In this document: one piece after another, positions 45,902-54,298 of the stretch
How positions within the stretch are numbered: position 1 is the first letter of the stretch
Layout: every line of letters begins with the position of its first letter
DNA from: Pedobacter sp. W3I1
GTDB lineage: Bacteria > Bacteroidota > Bacteroidia > Sphingobacteriales > Sphingobacteriaceae
Direction of reading: 5' to 3'
NCBI RefSeq assembly: GCF_030816015.1
Contig: NZ_JAUSXN010000001.1
Location: 1,302,001-1,366,000 of the forward strand
DNA length: 64,000 nt
Translations under genes and position numbers: made by a program
The notes under the pieces: model-generated
Told to the model about the DNA's origin: nothing
The model's database searches: none
The model's input: only the letters and a program-made list of their open reading frames with translations

Positions 45902-48085
45902 ATGTCTACACTCATAAAACAACGCGATATTACCGATTGTGGTGCTGCTTGTTTGGCATCTATATCTGCATTTTATAAGCTGAAAATGCCTGTTGCGCGC
46001 ATCCGGCAATTGGCCAGTACCGATCAAAAAGGAACCAATGTTTTAGGTTTGATAGAAGCGGCAAATAAACTGGGTTTTGAAGCAAAAGGCGTAAAGGGCA
46101 ATTTAGATAGTCTTTCTAAAATTCCACTGCCAGCCATTGCCCATGTTGTGGTTAAAAATCAGTTGCAACATTATGTGGTGATTTATAAGGTAACCGATAA
46201 ATACATTGAAATAATGGATCCTGGTGATGGAAAAAAGCACCGTAAAACCATTGCCGAATTTATACGAGAGTGGACAGGTGTATTGGTTTTGTTATTGCCA
46301 GATGAAAGTTTTAAACAGGGAAATGAAGAGGTTAATACCGGAAGCCGTTTTTGGAACCTGATTAAACCGCATAAAAGCATTGTAGTACAGGCACTTTTTG
46401 GGGCCTTAATTTATACTATACTGGGACTGTCTACTTCGGTTTTTGTCCAAAAAATAACCGATCACGTTCTTGTTGATGGCAACCGGAACCTGCTCAACTT
46501 AATGAGCTTAATGATGGTGGCCATTTTGGCCTTACAGTTATTTATTGGTACCGCTAAAACTATTTTTACCATCCGTACAGGTCAACAGATCGATGCCCGA
46601 TTGATACTGGAGTATTATAAACACCTCTTAAAGCTTCCTCAACAATTTTTCGATACCATGCGGGTAGGCGAAATTATTTCAAGGGTAAACGATGCGGTTA
46701 AAATAAGGGCTTTTATAAATGATGTTTCCATTAACCTGGTGGTGAACGGTTTTATTGTGGTATTCTCTTTTCTTTTAATGTTCAGTTATTATTGGAAACT
46801 GGCCTTAATGATGTTAGCAGTTATTCCATTGTATTTATTAATTTATTTCATCAGTAATAAGCTAAACAAGAAAATGCAACGGAAGCTGATGGAGGAGTCG
46901 GCTGAGTTAGAATCGCAATTGGTTGAGGGTTTAAATAACGTCGCCACAATTAAAAGATTTGGCTTGGAAAGGTTTACCAACGAAAAAACAGAAACGCACT
47001 TTATTGGCCTGCTTAGAACAATTTATAAATCAGGATTAAACTCAGTTTTCTCTGGCACATCAACTGAGGTTATTGCCCGTATGCTTACTATCATCTTGCT
47101 TTGGGTGGGTGCAGGTTATGTGTTAGATGGTGAGATTACTCCAGGGGAATTATTTTCTTTCTATACGCTTATTGGTTATTTTACTGGTCCGGCTACTTCG
47201 TTAATTGGCGCGAATAAATCTATCCAGGATGCCATGATCGCCTCCGATCGTTTGTTCGAAATTATGGATCTGGAGATTGAACAAAATTCATCGAGTATTT
47301 TCCTGGCCAAAGAATTAATGGGCGATATCAGGTTTGAACATGTAGCCTTTAGATATGGCAGTCGTGTTAATGTGTTTGAAGATTTAAATCTAAAGATTAA
47401 GGCCGGGAGTTTTACGGCTATTGTAGGGGAGAGTGGATCTGGTAAATCTACCTTAATGTCATTACTTCAAAATATTTATCCCATACAATCGGGCAATATT
47501 TTTATTGGTAATCATGCGCTTAAATATTTGAACAATGCCTCTTTAAGAAATTTACTGAGCGTTGTGCCGCAAAAAATTGATCTTTTTGCTGGTAATGTAA
47601 TTGAAAATATTGCCATTGGCGATTATGAACCCAATATGCAACAGATTATTAGTATTTGTACGCAATTGGGGATCATCGATTTTATTGAAGCTTTGCCAGA
47701 AGGTTTCCAGACTTATTTAGGTGAAAACGGAGCCTCTTTATCGGGCGGACAAAAACAAAGGATCGCCATAGCAAGGGCCCTGTACCGTAACCCTGAAATT
47801 TTAATTCTGGATGAAGCTACTTCCTCTTTAGATTCAGCTTCTGAGCAGTATGTGCAGCGAACAATAGATTTGTTAAGGATGCAAAAGAAAACAATCATCA
47901 TCATTGCACATCGGTTACCTACGGTTAGAAAAGCTGACCAGATTATTGTATTAGATAAAGGAAAGGTTGTTGAGGAGGGAAGTCATACGGAAATGATGAT
48001 CGCAAATGGTCATTATGCTAATTTATGGAAACAGCAATTTGGTGATGAGGATTTAACAAGTTTGATAATACCTTCATTTCTCTAA
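45902..48085 (+). CDS. C39-peptidase ABC exporter (peptidase-containing ABC transporter)
   Basis: 727 residues. The N-terminal C39 peptidase has Cys13 (RDITDCGAACL), His90 (QLQHYVVIY) and Asp106 (EIMDPGDG), the full catalytic triad. A six-helix membrane domain (about 165-470) follows, then the ATPase with Walker A GESGSGKS (509-516), signature LSGGQ (613-617) and Walker B LILDEATSSLD. Such proteins cut after double glycine and export the core peptide. The five GG-leader peptides nearby are its probable substrates. A family C repeat follows the stop. Confidence 0.95.
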   Translation: MSTLIKQRDITDCGAACLASISAFYKLKMPVARIRQLASTDQKGTNVLGLIEAANKLGFEAKGVKGNLDSLSKIPLPAIAHVVVKNQLQHYVVIYKVTDKYIEIMDPGDGKKHRKTIAEFIREWTGVLVLLLPDESFKQGNEEVNTGSRFWNLIKPHKSIVVQALFGALIYTILGLSTSVFVQKITDHVLVDGNRNLLNLMSLMMVAILALQLFIGTAKTIFTIRTGQQIDARLILEYYKHLLKLPQQFFDTMRVGEIISRVNDAVKIRAFINDVSINLVVNGFIVVFSFLLMFSYYWKLALMMLAVIPLYLLIYFISNKLNKKMQRKLMEESAELESQLVEGLNNVATIKRFGLERFTNEKTETHFIGLLRTIYKSGLNSVFSGTSTEVIARMLTIILLWVGAGYVLDGEITPGELFSFYTLIGYFTGPATSLIGANKSIQDAMIASDRLFEIMDLEIEQNSSSIFLAKELMGDIRFEHVAFRYGSRVNVFEDLNLKIKAGSFTAIVGESGSGKSTLMSLLQNIYPIQSGNIFIGNHALKYLNNASLRNLLSVVPQKIDLFAGNVIENIAIGDYEPNMQQIISICTQLGIIDFIEALPEGFQTYLGENGASLSGGQKQRIAIARALYRNPEILILDEATSSLDSASEQYVQRTIDLLRMQKKTIIIIAHRLPTVRKADQIIVLDKGKVVEEGSHTEMMIANGHYANLWKQQFGDEDLTSLIIPSFL

Positions 48086-48087
48086 TG

Positions 48088-48131
48088 AGTTGATAACTTT
48101 ATGGGCAAGTTGTTAAGAAAAGTTGTCAACT
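48088..48131. repeat. AGTTGACAACTTT-type palindromic repeat (family C)
   Basis: AGTTGATAACTTT and AAAGTTGTCAACT form a 13-bp stem with one mismatch, three bases after the ABC exporter stop; related to 37610-37656. Confidence 0.7.
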
Positions 48132-48137
48132 ATGAAA

Positions 48138-48602
48138 TTAATAAACCAAAGCCAAATACCGCCCATGGTGACTCACACAGCCTGGTTGAGTACGTTTATA
48201 ATCACATGGATGATCTGGTGATTCGTAAATGGCTACTTTAATTTCTTCCAACTTGCTATAAACAGGGGAGGCAATGGTATGAAGATATGCCACTTGTATA
48301 TCGCTTTTGGTGAAATACGTATTTTCATCAATAGTTACAGCACCATGTATCTGATCGCTATCCGAATGAATGGTACAGTTTAAACTTTTAGGCGCAAAAT
48401 TTCGGATGCCTGTTTTACGGTTATGGATTTTATAAGCCGATTCTTTCATGCTCCATAACAGCCATACCATTTCATCAGGTTTTTTTGCTGATGTAATCAG
48501 TAACTGTTCTTCAGCCGTGAAAATTTTATCGAGGTAATTTTTGCGCTTCCAGTTACTTTGAATTTTAGCCAGATCCAGATCAACGATATCGTTACCCAGC
48601 AT
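48138..48602 (-). CDS. 4'-phosphopantetheinyl transferase
   Basis: 154 residues. The metal-binding GNDIVDLDLAK (3-13) and the later WSMKESAYKIHNRKTGI are the AcpS/Sfp-type signature. It transfers the phosphopantetheine arm from CoA to the ACP whose gene ends in an 11-base overlap upstream. Last gene of the PKS operon. Dedicated PPTases are common in such clusters. Confidence 0.85.
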   Translation of the reverse strand: MLGNDIVDLDLAKIQSNWKRKNYLDKIFTAEEQLLITSAKKPDEMVWLLWSMKESAYKIHNRKTGIRNFAPKSLNCTIHSDSDQIHGAVTIDENTYFTKSDIQVAYLHTIASPVYSKLEEIKVAIYESPDHPCDYKRTQPGCVSHHGRYLALVY

Positions 48603-48852
48603 GCGCTTCCAGTTTTTGAGCTATAATTTCAGTTGTGGCTTTTACTGTAAGCATTTTAGCCATCGAATCGTTGTCTATTTCGATGTTAAATTTCTCTTCA
48701 ATATCTAAAACAATATCAACCAGGTTGGCTGAATTTATTTTTAAATCGTTTATAAAATCAGTGTTTTCGTCAATATTTGCCAGGGCTGCTACCTCTTCGC
48801 TGTAAGGTTCAACAATTGTTTTTAAAGCTTCGATGATCTCTTCTTTATTCAT
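48592..48852 (-). CDS. acyl carrier protein
   Basis: 86 residues from ATG 48852. Attachment serine is Ser41 in LKINSANLVDIVLDIEEKF; the usual DSL is replaced by NSA, as in some specialised ACPs, so its match to the downstream PPTase is of interest. Overlaps the KAS stop by 8 bases and the PPTase start by 11. Carries the fatty acyl starter for the pathway (inference). Confidence 0.85.
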   Translation of the reverse strand: MNKEEIIEALKTIVEPYSEEVAALANIDENTDFINDLKINSANLVDIVLDIEEKFNIEIDNDSMAKMLTVKATTEIIAQKLEAHAG

Positions 48853-50122
48853 GGGCGTATTTTTTAAAAATAATGCAGGCATTAATATCACCAAAACCAA
48901 AACTGGCTTTAGCTAAGATATTAAATGGTTTATGAATTACGGTTTGTGGAATGCATTTCGGATTAATTAAAGTGGTAATTTCAGGGCTTAAGTCTTCGCA
49001 ATTAATATTGGGGAAAATAAACCCTTCTGAAAGCTCAAGCATCGAGGCTACACATTCTATACTTCCTGAAGCTGCAATACAATGACCAACCATGCCTTTC
49101 AAAGAGTTAATGTACGGGAAATCGTCAACAGGTAATTGCAGTGCTGTTTTCCAGTTTTCTATTTCGAGCGCATCTTTAGTTGTTGCGGTAAGGTGGCCAT
49201 TAATCACATCTATTTCTCGGGCTTCAATACCTGCATTTTTTAATGCTTTTTGAATGCATCGCTGTACAGCAGCAGGGTTTGGTGCAGTCATGGTGCCCAG
49301 GCCACGCTGACCACCAGAGTTGATATGCCCCCCAAGCACCTCGCCATAAATTTTGGCTTTCCTTGCCACTGCGCTTTCGAGCGATTCTAACACCAAAGCT
49401 CCTGCCCCGCTTCCGGGTACAAAGCCACTTGCTGTTGCACTCATAGGGCGGCTACCTTTTTCCGGTTCATCATTGTGTTTAAAGGTGCAAACCTTCATGG
49501 CATCAAAACCGCCCCAAATGTAGGGGCCACTGTCGCTGGTACTGCCTGCTAACATTCTTGTGGCCTGACCTGTTTTAATCCTTTCGTAAGCCAGCAATAT
49601 GCTTTCTGCTCCTGTTGCGCAGGCAGATGAATTGGTAGTCACCTGATTACCCAGGCCGAGCTTGCCACTGATAAAAGCACTTACGCCGCTGGCCATGGTT
49701 TGTATCACTACAGAACTTCCCAATTTTTTAATTTCAAGTGCATCTATTTTATTAATTGCCCATCTAAATTTATCTATACCAGAAGTACCCGCTCCGAAAA
49801 TGGTACCGCTATCCCAGTCGGGTTCGTCATTATTTTCGATGGTTAAGCCTGCGTCTTTCCAGGCATCCAAACCGGCAATAACACCATATATAATTCCTGT
49901 ACTGTTTAGGTTTCGTAATTCAAGCGGTGTAAAATATTGGCTGATCCGCTCTTCGCTAAGTGCTGGTTTACCTGCAATCTGGCAAGAAAAATTTAAGGCT
50001 TCCAGATCGGGCTGATGGCGGATGCCAGAAAGTCCTTTTTTTATCGCATCAGAAAACTCATGGATAGTAGTACCATTTGGTGCGCATACGCCTAAACCTG
50101 TAATTACAACCCTGTTATCCAT
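48845..50122 (-). CDS. beta-ketoacyl-ACP synthase (KAS II-like)
   Basis: 425 residues. Thiolase fold with nucleophile Cys in TNSSACATGAESILLA (about 168), first His in INGHLTATTKDALE and second His in MVGHCIAASGSIE. GHLTATTKD deviates from the typical FabF motif GTSTPLND, so it is probably specialised. It condenses malonyl-ACP with an acyl-ACP, extending the chain for the type III PKS. Overlaps the dehydratase gene by 8 bases. Confidence 0.88.
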   Translation of the reverse strand: MDNRVVITGLGVCAPNGTTIHEFSDAIKKGLSGIRHQPDLEALNFSCQIAGKPALSEERISQYFTPLELRNLNSTGIIYGVIAGLDAWKDAGLTIENNDEPDWDSGTIFGAGTSGIDKFRWAINKIDALEIKKLGSSVVIQTMASGVSAFISGKLGLGNQVTTNSSACATGAESILLAYERIKTGQATRMLAGSTSDSGPYIWGGFDAMKVCTFKHNDEPEKGSRPMSATASGFVPGSGAGALVLESLESAVARKAKIYGEVLGGHINSGGQRGLGTMTAPNPAAVQRCIQKALKNAGIEAREIDVINGHLTATTKDALEIENWKTALQLPVDDFPYINSLKGMVGHCIAASGSIECVASMLELSEGFIFPNINCEDLSPEITTLINPKCIPQTVIHKPFNILAKASFGFGDINACIIFKKYAHE

Positions 50123-50555
50123 TTTCTTTCGAAATTAACATTCCGGAAATATTTCCTTTGCAAATCATTTCGCCTGCTTCATTTTCCATTTTTACCTTGC
50201 AATTCAGTTTATTAAACCTAAAATACAATTTCTCACTCGTTACCGTAACCTGCTCACCAGGGTAAACCGGTTTTAAAAAGTCAATAACGTTTGACGTCAT
50301 GGCAATGGATACATTTTGATCAATATCTTTTAACAGGTAAATGCCTAAACAGACCAATCCAATCTGTGCCATGGTTTCGGTGAGGATCACTGCAGGGGTA
50401 AGGGGGTGATTTTTAAAATGACTTTCGTAAAAGGGAAGATCTTTCCTATAAGTATATATTCCCTTCGCTCCATTTTCATCAACATGCAATAACTCATCAA
50501 CAAAAAGAAAAGATTTACCGTAAGGCAGTTGATCTATTATTTCTTGTGTAGTCAT
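50115..50555 (-). CDS. 3-hydroxyacyl-ACP dehydratase (FabZ/hotdog)
   Basis: 146 residues from MTTQEIIDQLPYGKSF at 50555. The open frame reaches 50627, but those codons lie in a GAATGA-type repeat. The hotdog core has SHFKNHPLTPAVILTETMAQ, with the catalytic His in HPLTPA and a FabZ-like Glu. It removes water from 3-hydroxyacyl-ACP to give the enoyl chain. Overlaps the KAS start by 8 bases. Confidence 0.82.
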   Translation of the reverse strand: MTTQEIIDQLPYGKSFLFVDELLHVDENGAKGIYTYRKDLPFYESHFKNHPLTPAVILTETMAQIGLVCLGIYLLKDIDQNVSIAMTSNVIDFLKPVYPGEQVTVTSEKLYFRFNKLNCKVKMENEAGEMICKGNISGMLISKENG

Positions 50556-50620
50556 GGTTGGAGGAGTGAATGATTGAATGACAGATTTATTGGACGATAG
50601 CGTGAATGAATTATTGAATT

Positions 50621-51673
50621 TTACCATTGTAAAAGTATGCGTTGTGCCGAAAAGCCCGGGCCGAAGCTTAACATCAGTCCTTTTTCTCCAGGCATTGGCT
50701 TTTTGTCCATAATCCGTTCTAAAACATAGAGAACTGTTGCGCTGCTCATGTTTCCGTAAAGCCTTAAAACTTCTTTCGTTTCATCTATATTTTTGTTTAA
50801 CTGATTAAATAATTCTTCAACAATCTGGATAATCTTTTTTCCGCCCGGATGGAAGATCAAATGGTCTATATCGTTAATCCCGAATCCGTTTTTCTTCAAA
50901 AATGGATGGATGATGTTGGGGAAATGACTGGCGATGGTTTCAGGAACTGCTACATCCAGTACCATTTGCAGTCCGGTATTGGTGAGTTTAAATCCCATCA
51001 TTTCTTCAGCATCGTAAAAATGGTACATTTCTTCTGCCAAAATCTCCGGCCCGGTATCTTCTTCATTCGAACTTAATAATACACAGGCGGCACCATCGCC
51101 AAATATTGCTGCACTTACAATGTTGGCCATCGAAAAGTCGTTTAATTGAAAGGTTGCCGTTGGCGATTCTACCGCAATAACTGCTGCGCGTTTGCCTGGA
51201 TTTGCTTTCAGAAAATTCTTAGCGTAAATCATGCCTGATACACCAGCAGCACAACCCATTTCGGTTACCGGTAAACGAACAATATCCTGGCGGAGTTTTA
51301 GTAAGTTGATCAGATAGGCATCTAATGAAGGGATCATGATTCCGGTGCAGCTTACCGTAATGATGTAATCTAAATCCTGAGCGTGCCAGTTGGCTTTTTC
51401 GAGCGCGGTTTCCAAACATTTAGCACCCAACTTAATCCCTTCTCTTACATAAATGTTGTTTCGCTCCTCAAAACTTAAATCACTAAAAACCTCTTCGGGC
51501 GACATGATCGAGTATCTTTTATCTACTGCGGCGCTTTCAAAAATCTTTTTTACCTTCCTGATAAAGCGATCATCCTGATCTTTTAACCAAACATCCAGAA
51601 AAGGTAAAATCTCTTCGGTCGATCTCCAGAATTCGGGCAAGGCTTTACTTACTGCTTTTACGGTTACGCTCAT
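50621..51673 (-). CDS. type III polyketide synthase (chalcone/stilbene synthase family)
   Basis: 350 residues. Catalytic triad Cys141 (VTEMGCAAGVSGM), His275 (HLIFHPGGKK) and Asn308 (LYGNMSSAT); LMLSFGPGFSAQ is the family C-terminal motif. It condenses a long acyl starter with malonyl-CoA units and cyclises to an alkylresorcinol or pyrone. The following methyltransferase and FAD oxidoreductase genes are in the same arrangement as srsABC of Streptomyces griseus (alkylresorcinol to quinone), which supports the phenolic-lipid guess. Confidence 0.92.
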   Translation of the reverse strand: MSVTVKAVSKALPEFWRSTEEILPFLDVWLKDQDDRFIRKVKKIFESAAVDKRYSIMSPEEVFSDLSFEERNNIYVREGIKLGAKCLETALEKANWHAQDLDYIITVSCTGIMIPSLDAYLINLLKLRQDIVRLPVTEMGCAAGVSGMIYAKNFLKANPGKRAAVIAVESPTATFQLNDFSMANIVSAAIFGDGAACVLLSSNEEDTGPEILAEEMYHFYDAEEMMGFKLTNTGLQMVLDVAVPETIASHFPNIIHPFLKKNGFGINDIDHLIFHPGGKKIIQIVEELFNQLNKNIDETKEVLRLYGNMSSATVLYVLERIMDKKPMPGEKGLMLSFGPGFSAQRILLQW

Positions 51674-52383
51674 ATTGTTTTAATTATCCATTGGTAGCGG
51701 AAAGCCCATTTCCATTTTATCGAACTCGATTTTAGCTTTAATTGTTTGGTATATTTAAGCAAATCTGCTTTTTTAAATCCACGTAGAATAGATACTAAGC
51801 CATCCTCTCGCGACATATCATTTAAACGGAAAACATAACATAAAGCTTTAAACAGGTAATAGGCTACTGCACTTCTTTGTAGGTCGTTTATTACAATACC
51901 CATTGTTGCTGATCTTTTAAAATTTTCTAACAGCTTAATAATTTCTTCATCTTTAAAATGATGTAACGTTAAGGTACAAAGCATAATATCGCAAGGTTCT
52001 GTTTTATTTAAATCGTCAAAAATATCGCTACAGGCATAGGTTATATTCGGGTAGTTTGCAGACAAACTTTGCGCATGATTTATGGTGAATCTATTGGCAT
52101 CTATCCCTTTTAAAATAAAATGTAAACCTCGTTTTTTTGCGTAATCGGCCAAAGTGCGTAACATATCTCCATTTCCACAACCAATATCAGTAATACGTAT
52201 AACTTGATCCAATGGTTTGCTGGCGATTAAGGTTTTAACCCCATCGAGCGTAACTTTGTTACCACCAAGGAGTTGGTTAATGCTGGCTATTTTGTCAAGT
52301 GCATCGCGCAATATTTCACCTTCCATAGCGAAATCATCCATAATCTCTGGTGCTGTGCTTCTATATGTAGTATCTACTCGCAT
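51670..52383 (-). CDS. SAM-dependent methyltransferase of the PKS cluster
   Basis: 237 residues. SAM motif I RITDIGCGNGDMLRTLADYA (80-99) and the following acidic loop LKGIDANRFTINHA are class I features; post-core LCTLTLHHFKDEE. Overlaps the PKS gene by 4 bases and abuts the FAD oxidoreductase gene. Probably methylates the resorcinol or the quinone product. Confidence 0.88.
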   Translation of the reverse strand: MRVDTTYRSTAPEIMDDFAMEGEILRDALDKIASINQLLGGNKVTLDGVKTLIASKPLDQVIRITDIGCGNGDMLRTLADYAKKRGLHFILKGIDANRFTINHAQSLSANYPNITYACSDIFDDLNKTEPCDIMLCTLTLHHFKDEEIIKLLENFKRSATMGIVINDLQRSAVAYYLFKALCYVFRLNDMSREDGLVSILRGFKKADLLKYTKQLKLKSSSIKWKWAFRYQWIIKTI

Positions 52384-53514
52384 TTATAATGAAATTCTAA
52401 TGGGTTTGCCATGTGTTTGTTTAATTATTTTATGGAGCAGAAAGGGCATTTTAATCAACGCATTCATAGCTAAACTTTCGAATTTATTGTTGCTCAGCAA
52501 AGAAGACAACACTCTACCCATTTTTAAGCGGCTTTTAAATTCCCTGTTCCAGTGTGCGGTATAACTTTTTTCCAGTGCTGCACGCGAACTCATCTGACCC
52601 TCGATTTTTTGATGCAAAAGTGCTGAAACAATTTTGGCACTGTGAATGGCCATGGCCATACCGTTTCCACAAAGTGGATGAATTAACCCGGCAGTATCAC
52701 CAATCATCAAAATATGGTTATGCACAGGTTCTTTACCCTCGAAAGAAATCTGACCGATGGTTAACGGAACATCGAATAAACTGGTGGCATTTTCGAAAAT
52801 AGCTTTCAGATAGCTATTTTTATAAAGAACGTTTTCCTGGAAGGCAAGCAGGTTTTTGTACTTTTTGAAACGCTCATAGTTGGCCAGATAACAGATATTC
52901 AACCGGTCATTTTCAACTTTTGAAACGCCACAATAGCCACCTTCAAAATTATGCAGGCTAACCAGATTATTCGGAAAATCAGCTTTATAATGTGCTTTAA
53001 CGGCCAGATAGGGCGATTGTTTATTGATAAAACTGCGGTTTAGTTTAATATCAATGGACGATCTTTTTCCATAAGCGCCAATAACGTAGGCTGCAACAAA
53101 AGAATTGTTTGCAGTTGTTACTGTAAATTGGTTATTGGCAAAATTTATTTCTACAACGCGATTATGAATTACGTTTACCTTTCTCCTGATCAGTTCAGTA
53201 TACAAATAATGATCAATGGTATATCTGCTTAAACCAAAACCACCCAGCGGCAATTTTGTCTGTATACTTTTGCCAAGATTTGAGGTGAAAAGCAGATCGC
53301 TGATAAATGTAGGGGCAAGATTTTCGATATCCAGACCGAGCCATTCAAAATAGGGGAGCACCTCATTCGAAATATATTCGCCACAAACTTTATGGTGCGG
53401 ATAAGTATCTTTCTCGATCAGTGTAACATTTAAACCCAGCTTATTCAGGTGAAGTGCCGCTGTTAAACCAGCCAATCCACCACCAATAATTAAAATTTCT
53501 GTTTCGGCTTGCAT
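52384..53514 (-). CDS. FAD-dependent oxidoreductase/monooxygenase of the PKS cluster
   Basis: 376 residues. N-terminal FAD site TEILIIGGGLAGLTAALHLN and later GDTAGLIHPLCGNGMAMAIH (the DG/GD motif of group A flavoprotein monooxygenases and geranylgeranyl reductase-like enzymes). First gene of the operon. By analogy with SrsC it could hydroxylate the ring. Confidence 0.85.
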   Translation of the reverse strand: MQAETEILIIGGGLAGLTAALHLNKLGLNVTLIEKDTYPHHKVCGEYISNEVLPYFEWLGLDIENLAPTFISDLLFTSNLGKSIQTKLPLGGFGLSRYTIDHYLYTELIRRKVNVIHNRVVEINFANNQFTVTTANNSFVAAYVIGAYGKRSSIDIKLNRSFINKQSPYLAVKAHYKADFPNNLVSLHNFEGGYCGVSKVENDRLNICYLANYERFKKYKNLLAFQENVLYKNSYLKAIFENATSLFDVPLTIGQISFEGKEPVHNHILMIGDTAGLIHPLCGNGMAMAIHSAKIVSALLHQKIEGQMSSRAALEKSYTAHWNREFKSRLKMGRVLSSLLSNNKFESLAMNALIKMPFLLHKIIKQTHGKPIRISL

Positions 53515-53733
53515 ATTATAAGATGGAACCCTAATATAACATTTTAAATGGGCGTTTGTTCCATTTAAAGGTCTTTAACAGCAGCGATCATGGAGAGAAA
53601 AAGCACAGAGGTGCAGAGTGAGGCCTGGAGGCTGTATCATAAATGTAAATTATCATATTGAGGGATAATTCATTGTATAAAAATTAATATAAATGACAGC
53701 GTGATTTTAGTGGGTTGATAGGCTGCGAGGGAT

Positions 53734-53802
53734 CGTCATTCCCAACTCGATTGGGAATCTTAATGCAAGCGCTTTAAGATTCCCGCCTGCGCGAGAATGA
53801 CG
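53734..53802. repeat. CGTCAT...ATGACG palindromic repeat (family A)
   Basis: CGTCATTCCCAAC ... GGGAATCTTAA, spacer, TTTAAGATTCCC ... GAATGACG; outer and inner arms are complementary. Confidence 0.75.
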
Positions 53803-54084
53803 ACCACACTAATGGATTCTGTCAATGGTAGCTTGTCGAAGGGCTTAATTAAATACTCCTGTATGTGTTTCGACTACTAGTCCCGATTTTCATCGGGAGG
53901 CTCAACATAACAAATTTGCAGAGAAATTGTCTTTATGATACAATCTCTTTCGATCGCCTTAGCAATACCCCGATTGGCTTGTTTTCAAATGCGTGCAGAA
54001 ATAGCTTTGTTATTTTATCTTTTCTTTGATTAGGTTCAAAAACCTTTAATAGTAGCACCACTATTACTGACTAAACGGGATTGC

Positions 54085-54155
54085 AGCGATATACTTTTGT
54101 TTTGCTTCAAAAACAAAAGATTTAGCGAAAAGCCCGACTAACATTAATGATGTTT
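54085..54155. repeat. diverged family B repeat
   Basis: CGGGATTGCAGCGATATAC, a long ACTTTTGTTTT/AAAACAAAAG hairpin and TTTAGCGAAAAGCCCGAC; same bipartite design as elsewhere with a different central hairpin. Confidence 0.5.
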
Positions 54156-54298
54156 ACAGGCACTGCTTTTCTAAACAATCTTCAGGGTATATATCACCTT
54201 GCTTGCGCTTGTTTCCAAAAGTGTGCATCAATAGCTATATGAGTTCATCGTTTAAAACAACGAGATATTAACGCTCGTTAAAAAACAAGCGCTAGCAG

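Larger units (their letters stand above)
53515..54298. other. 784-bp intergenic region rich in repeats
   Basis: Contains a short CACAGAGGTGCAGAG repeat (53600), the family A element at 53734-53802, a TTGTCGAAGGGC/TTCGACTACTAG palindrome with CCCGATTTTCATCGGG (53830-53905), and a diverged family B element (about 54085-54155). No coding gene is visible. Confidence 0.6.
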
